Positions 53,699-61,616 of a stretch of DNA of 64,000 nt are shown in pieces; the stretch's first letter is position 1, and every line of letters begins with the position of its first letter. Under the pieces are notes generated by a model, which saw nothing but the letters and a program-made list of their open reading frames with translations, was not told the DNA's origin and did no database searches. Source of the DNA: Rhizobium vallis (GTDB lineage Bacteria > Pseudomonadota > Alphaproteobacteria > Rhizobiales > Rhizobiaceae); contig NZ_ML133697.1 in the NCBI RefSeq assembly GCF_003985155.1, positions 62,001 to 126,000 on the forward strand. The letters run 5' to 3'. Position numbers and translations under genes: made by a program.

Positions 53699-55003
53699 AT
53701 GGCAGAGGCAGCAGTGGACCGGAGTTCCAAATCCGGCTTGGGTCCGGCTGGCAGGCCATTTTCCACCTTCGAACGCCTCGTGGCGTGGCGCTATCTGCGC
53801 GCCCGCCGCAAGGAGGCCTTCATATCGGTGATCGCCGGCTTCTCCTTCGTCGGCATCATGCTGGGCGTTGCGACGCTGATCATCGTCATGGCCGTCATGA
53901 ACGGCTTCCGCACTGAGCTCGTCTCACGCATCCTCGGCATTAACGGCCACATGATCGTGCAGCCGGTCGATGGCCCCTTCACCGATTATCCCGAACTCGC
54001 CAGCAGGCTCGCGGGCGTGCCCGGCGTCAAGATGGCGCTGCCTTTGGTGGAAGGCCAGGTGCTTGCCTCCGCCCAGGCCGGCGGCAGCACGGGCGCCCTG
54101 GTTCGCGGCGCCCGCGCCGAAGATCTGACAAAACTCAAGACGATCTCGCAAAACATCAAGTCCGGCGACATGGTAGGCTATGCCTCCGGCCAGGGCGTGC
54201 TGATCGGCACCCGCATGGCCGACCAGCTTGGTCTGCGCGTCGGCGACCTGATTACACTGACGTCGCCGGATGGCGATATCACGCCGATGGGCGTCAGCCC
54301 ACGCGTCAAGTCCTACAAGATCTCCGGCCTCTTCGAGATCGGCATGTCGGAATACGACTCCTCGATCATCTTCATGCCGCTCGAGGAGGCGCAGCTCTAT
54401 TTCAATGCAGAGGGACTGGTGCAGTCGATCGAGCTCTTCGTCGACAACCCCGACGACATCAAGAATCTCAGGCCCAAGGTCGAGGGGGCGGCCGGACGGC
54501 AGATATCAATTACCGACTGGCAACAGCGCAACCAGACCTTCTTCTCCGCCCTGCAGGTCGAGCGCAACGTCATGTTCATGATCCTGACGCTGATCGTGCT
54601 CGTGGCCGCGTTGAATATCATCTCCGGCCTCATCATGCTGGTGAAGGACAAGGGCAGCGATATCGCCATCCTGCGCACCATGGGCGCCAGCGCCGGCGCG
54701 ATCATGCGCATCTTCTTCATGACGGGGGCGGCCATCGGAATTGTCGGCACCGTTGCCGGTGTGCTGCTCGGCGTTCTCGTCTGTGTCAACATCGAGTCCA
54801 TCCGCCAATTCTTCTCCTGGATCTCAGGCACCGTGATCTTCAATCCACAGGTCTATTTCCTCAGCCAGTTGCCGGCGGAGATGGATATCAGCGAAACGAT
54901 CTCGGTTGTCATCATGGCGCTTAGCCTCTCCTTCATCGCGACTATTTTCCCCGCCTGGCGCGCCTCCAGGCTCGATCCGGTGCAGGCTCTGCGCTACGAA
55001 TAA
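53699..55003 (+). CDS. lolC: lipoprotein-releasing ABC transporter permease, LolC/E family
   Basis: Inner-membrane permease that, with LolD, extracts lipoproteins for transfer to LolA. 434 residues: a first span at about 40-62 (SVIAGFSFVGIMLGVATLII), a large periplasmic MacB-like domain about 65-290, and three spans in a C-terminal FtsX domain (GLIMLVKDKGSDIAILRTMG is typical). A single permease gene suggests a homodimer, as usual in alphaproteobacteria, so LolC versus LolE naming is arbitrary. GGAGG is present; 15 bases after proS. Confidence 0.92.
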   Translation: MAEAAVDRSSKSGLGPAGRPFSTFERLVAWRYLRARRKEAFISVIAGFSFVGIMLGVATLIIVMAVMNGFRTELVSRILGINGHMIVQPVDGPFTDYPELASRLAGVPGVKMALPLVEGQVLASAQAGGSTGALVRGARAEDLTKLKTISQNIKSGDMVGYASGQGVLIGTRMADQLGLRVGDLITLTSPDGDITPMGVSPRVKSYKISGLFEIGMSEYDSSIIFMPLEEAQLYFNAEGLVQSIELFVDNPDDIKNLRPKVEGAAGRQISITDWQQRNQTFFSALQVERNVMFMILTLIVLVAALNIISGLIMLVKDKGSDIAILRTMGASAGAIMRIFFMTGAAIGIVGTVAGVLLGVLVCVNIESIRQFFSWISGTVIFNPQVYFLSQLPAEMDISETISVVIMALSLSFIATIFPAWRASRLDPVQALRYE

Positions 55004-55017
55004 GGAATGCCGCATTC

Positions 55018-55701
55018 ATGAAACGCAACGTCGTTCTTAAGCTTACCGGCGTCGAGCGCCATTACGGGCAGGGCGATACACTGCTGACGATCCTGAAAGG
55101 CGCGGATTTCTCGCTGTCGAAAGGCGAGATCGTCGCTCTCGTGGCGCCCTCCGGCACCGGCAAGTCGACGCTGCTGCATGTCGCTGGTCTGCTGGAGCAT
55201 CCGGATGGCGGCGAAGTCACCATCAACGGCAATGCCTGCGACGGCCTTCCCGATGAGAAGCGCACAGCCATCCGCCGCAGCGAGATCGGCTTCGTTTATC
55301 AATTCCACCACCTCTTGCCGGAATTTTCCGCGCTTGAGAATATCATGATGCCGCAGCTGATTGCCGGACTGTCTTGGAAGGAAGCCGGCGAGCGGGCCGG
55401 TCAGCTCCTCGATTACATGCGCATCGGCCATCGCGGCTCGCATCGCCCGGCCGAGCTTTCCGGTGGCGAACAGCAACGCGTCGCGATCGCCCGGGCCGTC
55501 GCCAATGCGCCGGCCCTGCTTCTTGCCGACGAGCCCACAGGCAATCTCGACCCGGAAACGGCAAGCTACGTCTTCGACGCGCTGGAAGCGCTGGTGCGTC
55601 AATCCGGCCTTGCCGCCCTCATCGCCACTCACAATCACGAGCTTGCCCGCCGTATGGATCGGCGCGTGACGATCTCCGACGGCAAGATCGTCGATTTCTA
55701 G
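55018..55701 (+). CDS. lolD: lipoprotein-releasing ABC transporter ATP-binding protein
   Basis: ATPase of the Lol system, 227 residues. Walker A VAPSGTGKSTLLHVAGLLE, Q-loop VYQFHHLLPEFSALEN, signature LSGGEQQRVAIARAVANAP, Walker B LLLADEPTGNLDPET and switch histidine LIATHNHELA. Fourteen bases after lolC. A RIME-like repeat begins at its stop codon. In related bacteria the gene order continues with dnaE; here the DUF5680 gene and a small peptide gene lie between. Confidence 0.96.
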   Translation: MKRNVVLKLTGVERHYGQGDTLLTILKGADFSLSKGEIVALVAPSGTGKSTLLHVAGLLEHPDGGEVTINGNACDGLPDEKRTAIRRSEIGFVYQFHHLLPEFSALENIMMPQLIAGLSWKEAGERAGQLLDYMRIGHRGSHRPAELSGGEQQRVAIARAVANAPALLLADEPTGNLDPETASYVFDALEALVRQSGLAALIATHNHELARRMDRRVTISDGKIVDF

Positions 55702-55750
55702 TGCATGTCGCCCCAAAGTGTGCGGCGGCTTTTGGGGTAACGACATGCAC
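55701..55750. repeat. RIME-like palindrome, single-unit copy
   Basis: GTGCATGTCG / CGACATGCAC (10 bp) with inner arms CCCCAAA / TTTGGGG and the loop core GTGTGCGGCGG, the same as in the copy at 28175-28222. The inner stem differs in sequence but still pairs, so the structure rather than the sequence is conserved. It may act as a terminator or mRNA-end hairpin for lolD. Confidence 0.75.
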
Positions 55751-55773
55751 AAATCAAAGATTTAAACCAGCGA

Positions 55774-56238
55774 TCAGGGAATGATCAGCCCGCCGCGATA
55801 ATCAAGCACATAGGCCTTCCGGCCGTCGACCATGATGCATTCGCTGCCGCTGAACCGCTCGCAGCGGCCTTCACTGCGATCGACATAGCGGCCGAATGAA
55901 TGTTCGAATTCCATTCCGCCAAGAAATCGGCCTTCGCGATACATTGCTGAAAGCGCCGCCTTGATCACCGTTCCGGCTCCACTGCCGTTGATGAGATCAG
56001 GCGCGACGACGCAGCCGAAATAATTCATCGCCCAGACGGGTTCGCCGGCAAGCCAAACCACCTCCTGGCCGGAAAAATCGGTGCCGCCGAAATAGCTGTC
56101 GAGATACCGCCAGTCGCCGCGATCGTACCCGATATCGTGAGCGCCCGGCCGACAGGGCAGGCGCGGCACACCGCCGCCGACATAGGTCGCGGCCTTGGCC
56201 TCCACGATAAATTCGTTCAGCATCAACGTATCGAGCAT
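55774..56238 (-). CDS. DUF5680 domain protein, probably SOS-regulated
   Basis: A 154-residue protein. EFIVEAKAATYVGGGVPR, then RPGAHDIGYDRGDWRYLDSY, FGGTDFSGQEVVWLAGEPVW and AMNYFG match DUF5680, a domain also seen fused to helix-turn-helix regulators; no such domain is present here. Biochemical role unknown. The start at 56238 has an AGGAGGA site. A perfect LexA box (56287-56301) lies 48 bases upstream and overlaps the best promoter candidate on this strand (TTGAGC, 17 bases, TTCTAT), so control by DNA damage is likely. Confidence 0.8.
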   Translation of the reverse strand: MLDTLMLNEFIVEAKAATYVGGGVPRLPCRPGAHDIGYDRGDWRYLDSYFGGTDFSGQEVVWLAGEPVWAMNYFGCVVAPDLINGSGAGTVIKAALSAMYREGRFLGGMEFEHSFGRYVDRSEGRCERFSGSECIMVDGRKAYVLDYRGGLIIP

Positions 56239-56286
56239 TATCGTCTTCCTCCTGACTCATCTGGCACCAACGTAGCAGGGTGAGCG

Positions 56287-56301
56287 GAACATAAATAGAA
56301 C
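56287..56301 (-). promoter_or_regulatory. LexA (SOS) box upstream of the DUF5680 gene
   Basis: GAACATAAATAGAAC: two GAAC half-sites exactly seven bases apart, the alphaproteobacterial LexA site (GTTC-N7-GTTC on the other strand). It overlaps the predicted -10 of the DUF5680 gene. Confidence 0.8.
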
Positions 56302-56489
56302 AAAACGGGCGAAATTCGCTCAATCGTCCGTGGGAATTGCCTCGGCTGCCGGACGATCTGCGGCGATCCGTTTGGGTCTGAAGGCCGAGCCCGTTGGGGC
56401 CGCGTGCTCAAAGACGGCATCGAGACGGCGGCGATTCGGCGCGTCGCGAACAAGATTTTCAAACGCAAGCTACGAGGAAAAGATTCCTG

Positions 56490-56519
56490 TTGACATGCGA
56501 ACATAGATGGAACAAATTA
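56490..56519 (+). promoter_or_regulatory. promoter with LexA (SOS) box of the 28-residue peptide gene
   Basis: TTGACA at 56490-56495; GAACATAGATGGAAC at 56499-56513 is a perfect GAAC-N7-GAAC LexA box in the spacer; AAATTA at 56514-56519 is a fair -10 (18-base spacing). LexA bound here would block RNA polymerase. Confidence 0.8.
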
Positions 56520-56546
56520 GAAACATAACGAGTAAAGGAGAGCCAA

Positions 56547-56633
56547 ATGACTGACATGATCCGTGATATCGCAGCATTCACCTCCATCGCAATGTTCGTT
56601 GCCAGCTTCTCGCTGATCGTCATGGCGATCTAA
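56547..56633 (+). CDS. 28-residue single-span membrane peptide, probably SOS-induced
   Basis: Starts MTDMIRD and then has 21 almost purely hydrophobic or small residues (8-28), ending VMAI, a single membrane helix. AAAGGAG lies six bases before the ATG. The promoter 28-57 bases upstream contains a perfect LexA box, so expression should rise on DNA damage. No sequence family is recognised; size, topology and regulation resemble SOS membrane peptides such as Caulobacter SidA (division inhibitor) and E. coli TisB (membrane toxin). That the peptide is made is inferred from the strong translation and promoter signals. Confidence 0.72.
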   Translation: MTDMIRDIAAFTSIAMFVASFSLIVMAI

Positions 56634-56750
56634 AGTTTTCAGGGGATCGCATGGCATTCATGCGGTTGGGACGTGGGACTTCTTCTGGACATCATCGCCC
56701 TCTATGCCGACAATGCGTCCGATTCATTCGGGTGATTGGGAAGGCATGGC

Positions 56751-59700
56751 ATGGCGGATACGGCAAAGGGTTCAACGGGTGAGGCTATTGGCGGCACGCC
56801 AGGCTTCGTCCACCTGAGGGTCCATTCCGCCTATTCGCTTCTTGAGGGCGCCCTGCCGCTGAAGAAGATCCTCTACAAAGCGACCGGCGACAGCCAGCCG
56901 GCGATCGCGATCACCGACACCAACAATCTGTTCATCGCGCTGGAATTTTCCCAGAAGGCGATGGACGACGGCCTGCAGCCGATTATCGGCTGCCAGGTTT
57001 CCATCGATATGGAAGATGGGTTGGAAACGGAAAAGCGCGGCGGCCAGCAGGCGCTGATCAAGCTGCCGTCGATCGTTCTTCTTGCCGCGACGGAAGCCGG
57101 TTACGAACGGCTGGTCGATCTCGTCAGCCGCGCCTATCTCGGCGGTGAAAGCAACCAGGCGATCCATGTTCGCGCTTCCTGGCTGCAGGAGGCGGGTACG
57201 GAAGGGCTGATTGCATTGACCGGCGCCCTGACCGGCCCCGTGGATATGGCGATCAAGGAAGGCCATTCCGCTCAGGCGGAGAACCGACTGCTCAAGCTGA
57301 AGTCTCTCTTCGGCGATCGGCTTTATGTCGAGCTGCAGCGGCACGGCACCTACGACAAACGGCACGAGCAGAAGATTGTCGGGCTCGCCTATACCCACGA
57401 CCTGCCGCTGGTTGCGACCAACGAAGCCTTCTTCCCGACGCGCGACGATTACGATGCCCATGATGCGCTGATGGCGGTTGCCCACAACGCCATCGTCTCC
57501 GACGACAGCCGTTTTCGCCTGACCCCGGATCACTACCTGAAAAGCCGGGCCGAGATGGCCAAGCTCTTCGCCGACCTGCCGGAGGCGCTGGATAGTACGA
57601 TCGAGATCGCCAGGCGTTGCTCCTTCGTGCTCAAGACGCGAAAGCCGATCCTGCCGCGCTTCACCGGCGCGACCGACGATGCCGAAGAGGCCGAACGCGC
57701 CGAAGCGAGCGAGCTGCGCCGACAGGCGGTCGAAGGCCTGGACATGCGGCTTTCGACACTCGGCATGTCGCCGGGCTACGACGAAAAGGACTATCGCGAG
57801 CGGCTCGATTTCGAGCTCAGCGTCATCGAGCGCATGCGCTTTCCGGGATACTTCCTCATCGTTGCCGACTTCATCAAATGGGCCAAGCAGCATGATATCC
57901 CGGTTGGTCCGGGCCGCGGTTCGGGCGCCGGCTCGCTGGTCGCCTACGCACTGACGATCACCGACGTCGATCCGCTGCGCTTCTCTCTGCTTTTCGAGCG
58001 CTTCCTCAACCCGGAACGCGTGTCGATGCCGGACTTCGACATCGACTTCTGCCAGGACCGCCGCGAAGAGGTGATCCGCTACGTCCAGGCCAAATATGGC
58101 CGCGAGCAAGTGGCGCAGATCATCACCTTCGGTTCGCTGCAGGCCCGCGCCGCCCTGCGCGACGTCGGCCGCGTGCTGGAAATGCCCTATGGCCAGGTCG
58201 ACAAGATCTGCAAGCTCGTGCCGAACAATCCGGCAAACCCGACACCGCTTTCCAAGGCGATCGAGGAGGAGCCGAAGCTGCAGGAGGAGGCCGCGAAGGA
58301 GCCGGTGGTCGCGCGCCTGCTCGATATCGCCCAGAAGATCGAGGGGCTTTATCGCCACGCTTCGACACATGCCGCCGGCATCGTCATCGGCGACCGGCCG
58401 CTCTCCAAGCTGGTGCCGATGTATCGCGATCCGCGTTCCGATATGCCGGTCACGCAGTTCAACATGAAATGGGTGGAGCAGGCCGGTCTCGTCAAATTCG
58501 ACTTCCTTGGCCTGAAGACGCTGACCGTGCTCAAGGTCGCCGTCGACTTCTGCAAGAAGCGCGGCATCGAGGTCGACCTCGCCAAGATCCCGCTCGACGA
58601 CAAGAAGACCTACGAGATGCTTTCGCGCGGCGAGACCGTCGGCGTGTTCCAGGTTGAAAGTGCCGGCATGCGCAAGGCGCTGATCGGCATGAAGCCGGAC
58701 TGCATCGAGGACATCATCGCGCTGGTTGCCCTCTATCGTCCGGGTCCGATGGAAAACATCCCGACCTACAATGCCCGCAAACACGGCGATGAAGAGCTGG
58801 AATCGATCCATCCGATGATCGACCATCTCCTTAAGGAAACCCAGGGCGTAATCGTCTACCAGGAACAGGTGATGCAGATCGCCCAGGTTCTGTCCGGCTA
58901 TTCGCTCGGGGAAGCCGATCTTCTGCGCCGCGCCATGGGTAAGAAGATCAAGGCCGAAATGGACCAGCAGCGGGAACGTTTCGTTGTCGGTGCGGTCAAG
59001 AACGGGGTGTCGAAGCCGCAGGCAGATAACATCTTCGAACTGCTCGCAAAGTTCGCGAACTACGGCTTCAACAAGTCGCACGCGGCCGCCTACGCCATCG
59101 TTTCCTACCAGACAGCCTACATGAAGGCGCATTTCCCGGTCGAGTTCCTCGCCGCCTCGATGACGCTGGATATGTCGAATACGGAAAAGGTCAACGACTT
59201 CCGCCAGGACGCCAAACGTCTCGGCATCGAGGTCATCGCCCCCTCCGTCCAGACGTCCTTCCGCCAGTTCGAGACCGGCGACAACCGCATCTATTACGCG
59301 CTTGCAGCTCTCAAGGGTGTCGGTGAATCCGCCGTCGACCACATTGTCGAGGTGCGCGGCGACAAGCCCTTCGCCAGCATTGAGGATTTCTGTCTGCGCA
59401 TCGATCCGCGCCAGGTGAACCGCCGTGTGCTGGAAAGTCTGATCTATGCCGGCGCTTTCGATTGTTTCGCTATGGACCGTGCCCAGCTTTCAGCCGGGCT
59501 CGACCGGATTCTCGGCTATGCCCAGCGCGCCCAGGAGAACAAGCTCAGCGGCCAGTCGGACATTTTCGGCAGCACGCTGACGTCAGGGCCTGAGAAGATT
59601 TCCCTGCCGCCGTTCTCACCCTGGCTTGCTTCGGAGCGGTTGCTCAAGGAATTCCAGGTGCTGGGCTTCTATCTCACAGCCCACCCGCTCGATTCTTACA

Positions 59701-60248
59701 ACAACATCCTGCAGAAGATGCGCGTGCAGACCTTTGCCGAGTTTTCCCAAGCCATCAAGCAGGGCGCTGCCAATGCACGCCTTGCCGGCACCGTCATCTC
59801 GAAACAGGAGCGCAAGACCCGCACCGGCAACAAGATGGGCATCATCGTCTTCTCGGATTCGTCGGGCCAGTTCGAAGCCGTGCTGTTTTCGGAGATGCTG
59901 AACCAGTATCGCGACGTGCTCGAGTCGGGAAAATCCTTCCTGCTGACCGCGACGGGCGAAGAGCGGCCGGAAGGTATCGGCCTGCGTATACAGACGATCC
60001 AGTCGCTGGAGGAAAAGTCGCTGCAGATGCAGAAGGCGCTGCGCGTCTATGTCAGAGATTCCGGACCGCTGCGAATGGTTGCCGGCCACTTGAACGCCAA
60101 AGGCGACGGCCTCGTATCCTTCATCGTCATCAAGGAAGAGGGCAAACGCGAGGTGGAAGTGGCGCTGCCGGAGAAATACCGCATCACGCCGGAGATAGCC
60201 GCCGCCCTTCGCGCCGCCCCTGGCGTCGTGGATGTCGAACTCGTCTGA
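56751..60248 (+). CDS. dnaE: DNA polymerase III subunit alpha
   Basis: Replicative polymerase. 1165 residues: PHP domain at the start (FVHLRVHSAYSLLEGALPL, about 20-290), then the C-family polymerase core with the two catalytic aspartates in MPDFDIDFCQDRR (D428/D430/D432 region), palm and finger segments (GRGSGAGSLVAYALTITDVD; FNKSHAAAYAIVSYQTAYMK), a helix-hairpin-helix part and an OB domain near 1000-1080. It is DnaE1 by context (no imuAB, lolCD upstream), not the error-prone DnaE2. Start at 56751 has GGGAAGG. Sits downstream of the SOS peptide; coupling of the two is not shown. Confidence 0.97.
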   Translation: MADTAKGSTGEAIGGTPGFVHLRVHSAYSLLEGALPLKKILYKATGDSQPAIAITDTNNLFIALEFSQKAMDDGLQPIIGCQVSIDMEDGLETEKRGGQQALIKLPSIVLLAATEAGYERLVDLVSRAYLGGESNQAIHVRASWLQEAGTEGLIALTGALTGPVDMAIKEGHSAQAENRLLKLKSLFGDRLYVELQRHGTYDKRHEQKIVGLAYTHDLPLVATNEAFFPTRDDYDAHDALMAVAHNAIVSDDSRFRLTPDHYLKSRAEMAKLFADLPEALDSTIEIARRCSFVLKTRKPILPRFTGATDDAEEAERAEASELRRQAVEGLDMRLSTLGMSPGYDEKDYRERLDFELSVIERMRFPGYFLIVADFIKWAKQHDIPVGPGRGSGAGSLVAYALTITDVDPLRFSLLFERFLNPERVSMPDFDIDFCQDRREEVIRYVQAKYGREQVAQIITFGSLQARAALRDVGRVLEMPYGQVDKICKLVPNNPANPTPLSKAIEEEPKLQEEAAKEPVVARLLDIAQKIEGLYRHASTHAAGIVIGDRPLSKLVPMYRDPRSDMPVTQFNMKWVEQAGLVKFDFLGLKTLTVLKVAVDFCKKRGIEVDLAKIPLDDKKTYEMLSRGETVGVFQVESAGMRKALIGMKPDCIEDIIALVALYRPGPMENIPTYNARKHGDEELESIHPMIDHLLKETQGVIVYQEQVMQIAQVLSGYSLGEADLLRRAMGKKIKAEMDQQRERFVVGAVKNGVSKPQADNIFELLAKFANYGFNKSHAAAYAIVSYQTAYMKAHFPVEFLAASMTLDMSNTEKVNDFRQDAKRLGIEVIAPSVQTSFRQFETGDNRIYYALAALKGVGESAVDHIVEVRGDKPFASIEDFCLRIDPRQVNRRVLESLIYAGAFDCFAMDRAQLSAGLDRILGYAQRAQENKLSGQSDIFGSTLTSGPEKISLPPFSPWLASERLLKEFQVLGFYLTAHPLDSYNNILQKMRVQTFAEFSQAIKQGAANARLAGTVISKQERKTRTGNKMGIIVFSDSSGQFEAVLFSEMLNQYRDVLESGKSFLLTATGEERPEGIGLRIQTIQSLEEKSLQMQKALRVYVRDSGPLRMVAGHLNAKGDGLVSFIVIKEEGKREVEVALPEKYRITPEIAAALRAAPGVVDVELV

Positions 60249-60255
60249 TCAGCCC

Positions 60256-60273
60256 GGGTGATCTTGATCACCC
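60256..60273. terminator. hairpin between convergent dnaE and L,D-transpeptidase genes
   Basis: Perfect GGGTGATC / GATCACCC repeat with a 2-base centre, seven bases after the dnaE stop and covering the stop codon of the opposite gene. No T-run, so only a possible terminator. Confidence 0.4.
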
Positions 60274-61524
60274 ATGGGTGATGGTGATGAAGTCCGTGCC
60301 TTCGCCGGTTTCCGAGCCAAGGCCGGTATCGGAGATCGTCAGCGTCGAGCCGGGCGCGATCAGCGCGTCGATCTTGCGGCGGGTCTCCTCCGGGATCACG
60401 ATGCGGCTGAGGGAGCGGGCAATCGGTTTGCCCATGAGGATCGAGCTTTCCTGATTGGTGATACCGAGCTGCTTCATCGTCTCGCGAGAGAGATTGTTCG
60501 TCAGCGTGACACCGAGCCAGTCAGCGGTGCCGGCCTTTCCATCGACTGCGTGCAGCGTCAGGAAATGCGTGCCGAGTGCCAGGCCCGGATCGGCGATCGC
60601 CACCGGCGCTTCGAAAATTGGCTTGAAGGCCTGCCGCACCATGATGACGCCGTTCGGCGGCTCACCCTTGCCGGCCGCCGCATAAAGAGATTTGAGGAGC
60701 GTGTCGGAAACCAGGCTCCTGTCGCCGGCAAATTCCGCCGGCCGTAGCGTCTTGAAGGTCTTGATCGCCTGCACGGTCGACGAGCCGAGCAACCCGTCTG
60801 GATCGCCGGCGGAAAAGCCCAACTGATTGAGAAGGGTCTGAATGTCGATCACCGTCTCGCGCAGCGTGCGGCGGGTGATGAGCATGCTGATCGGCTCGGA
60901 CGGTTGTTCGGGTTCGGGTGCTGCAACCGGCTCCACGTCAGGCATCGGCATTGCAGCGGTGTCGTTCATCGCCACCTGCACCGGTTTTTGCGGGCTGTCG
61001 GGCATGGAGGGCCGCAGCTCGACATCGGAAAGCAGCGGCATCACCGCTGGCGCATCCGGGTGGAAAAGCGTCGGATGGTCGATCGGTTGCGGCACCAGTT
61101 CGCCGTCGCTGATGATGACGGAGACGCCGGTCTCGGTCATTCCGTAGAGCATTTTTGCGAAGGCGCCCGGCATGCGCACGCAGCCATGCGAGGCGGGATA
61201 TCGCGGTACGGAATTCGATTCGTGCAACGCGATGCCGGACCAGGTCAGCCTTTGCATGAACGGCATCGGGGCGGCCGAATAGAGGTTGGATTCGTGGTAT
61301 TTCTGCTTTTCGAGTACCGAGAAGATGCCGCTCGGCGTCGTGTGGCCGTCCTTGCCGGTCGAGACCTTCGAGGTCGCGACGACCTCGGTGCCGTCATAGA
61401 CCGCAAGCGACTGCTTGGTCTTCGAAACGAAGATCTGCAGCATACGCGCATCCGCGGCAAGAGCAGGGTGCACGAGTGCGGTGGCCGACAGCAAGCCGAG
61501 GCCGAAGACAAGACGCGAGAACAT
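60268..61524 (-). CDS. L,D-transpeptidase (YkuD) with peptidoglycan-binding domain
   Basis: Periplasmic enzyme forming 3-3 cross-links or attaching proteins to peptidoglycan. 418 residues from the ATG at 61524: signal peptide to about AALA (residue 24), YkuD domain about 28-150 with the catalytic cysteine in ASHGCVRMPG (C115), a proline-rich linker, then a peptidoglycan-binding-like helical repeat (DIQTLLNQLGFSAGDPDGLL) around 235-290 and a C-terminal region of unclear fold. A TTG/ATG further upstream would add 11 residues. Convergent with dnaE. Confidence 0.9.
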   Translation of the reverse strand: MFSRLVFGLGLLSATALVHPALAADARMLQIFVSKTKQSLAVYDGTEVVATSKVSTGKDGHTTPSGIFSVLEKQKYHESNLYSAAPMPFMQRLTWSGIALHESNSVPRYPASHGCVRMPGAFAKMLYGMTETGVSVIISDGELVPQPIDHPTLFHPDAPAVMPLLSDVELRPSMPDSPQKPVQVAMNDTAAMPMPDVEPVAAPEPEQPSEPISMLITRRTLRETVIDIQTLLNQLGFSAGDPDGLLGSSTVQAIKTFKTLRPAEFAGDRSLVSDTLLKSLYAAAGKGEPPNGVIMVRQAFKPIFEAPVAIADPGLALGTHFLTLHAVDGKAGTADWLGVTLTNNLSRETMKQLGITNQESSILMGKPIARSLSRIVIPEETRRKIDALIAPGSTLTISDTGLGSETGEGTDFITITHG

Positions 61525-61616
61525 GATACCCAACCATACGCAATACTTGTCCGGCACATTATGGGACGAAGCTTAAGGAAGATTTTATCGGCCGGATCGC
61601 GCACTGACCTCACGGT

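Noticed and set aside
56751..60248. Error-prone DnaE2 of an ImuA-ImuB-DnaE2 SOS cassette
   Set aside because: SOS boxes and dinB nearby suggested it, but there are no imuA or imuB genes, the gene sits behind lolC-lolD as dnaE1 does, and no LexA box directly precedes its start.
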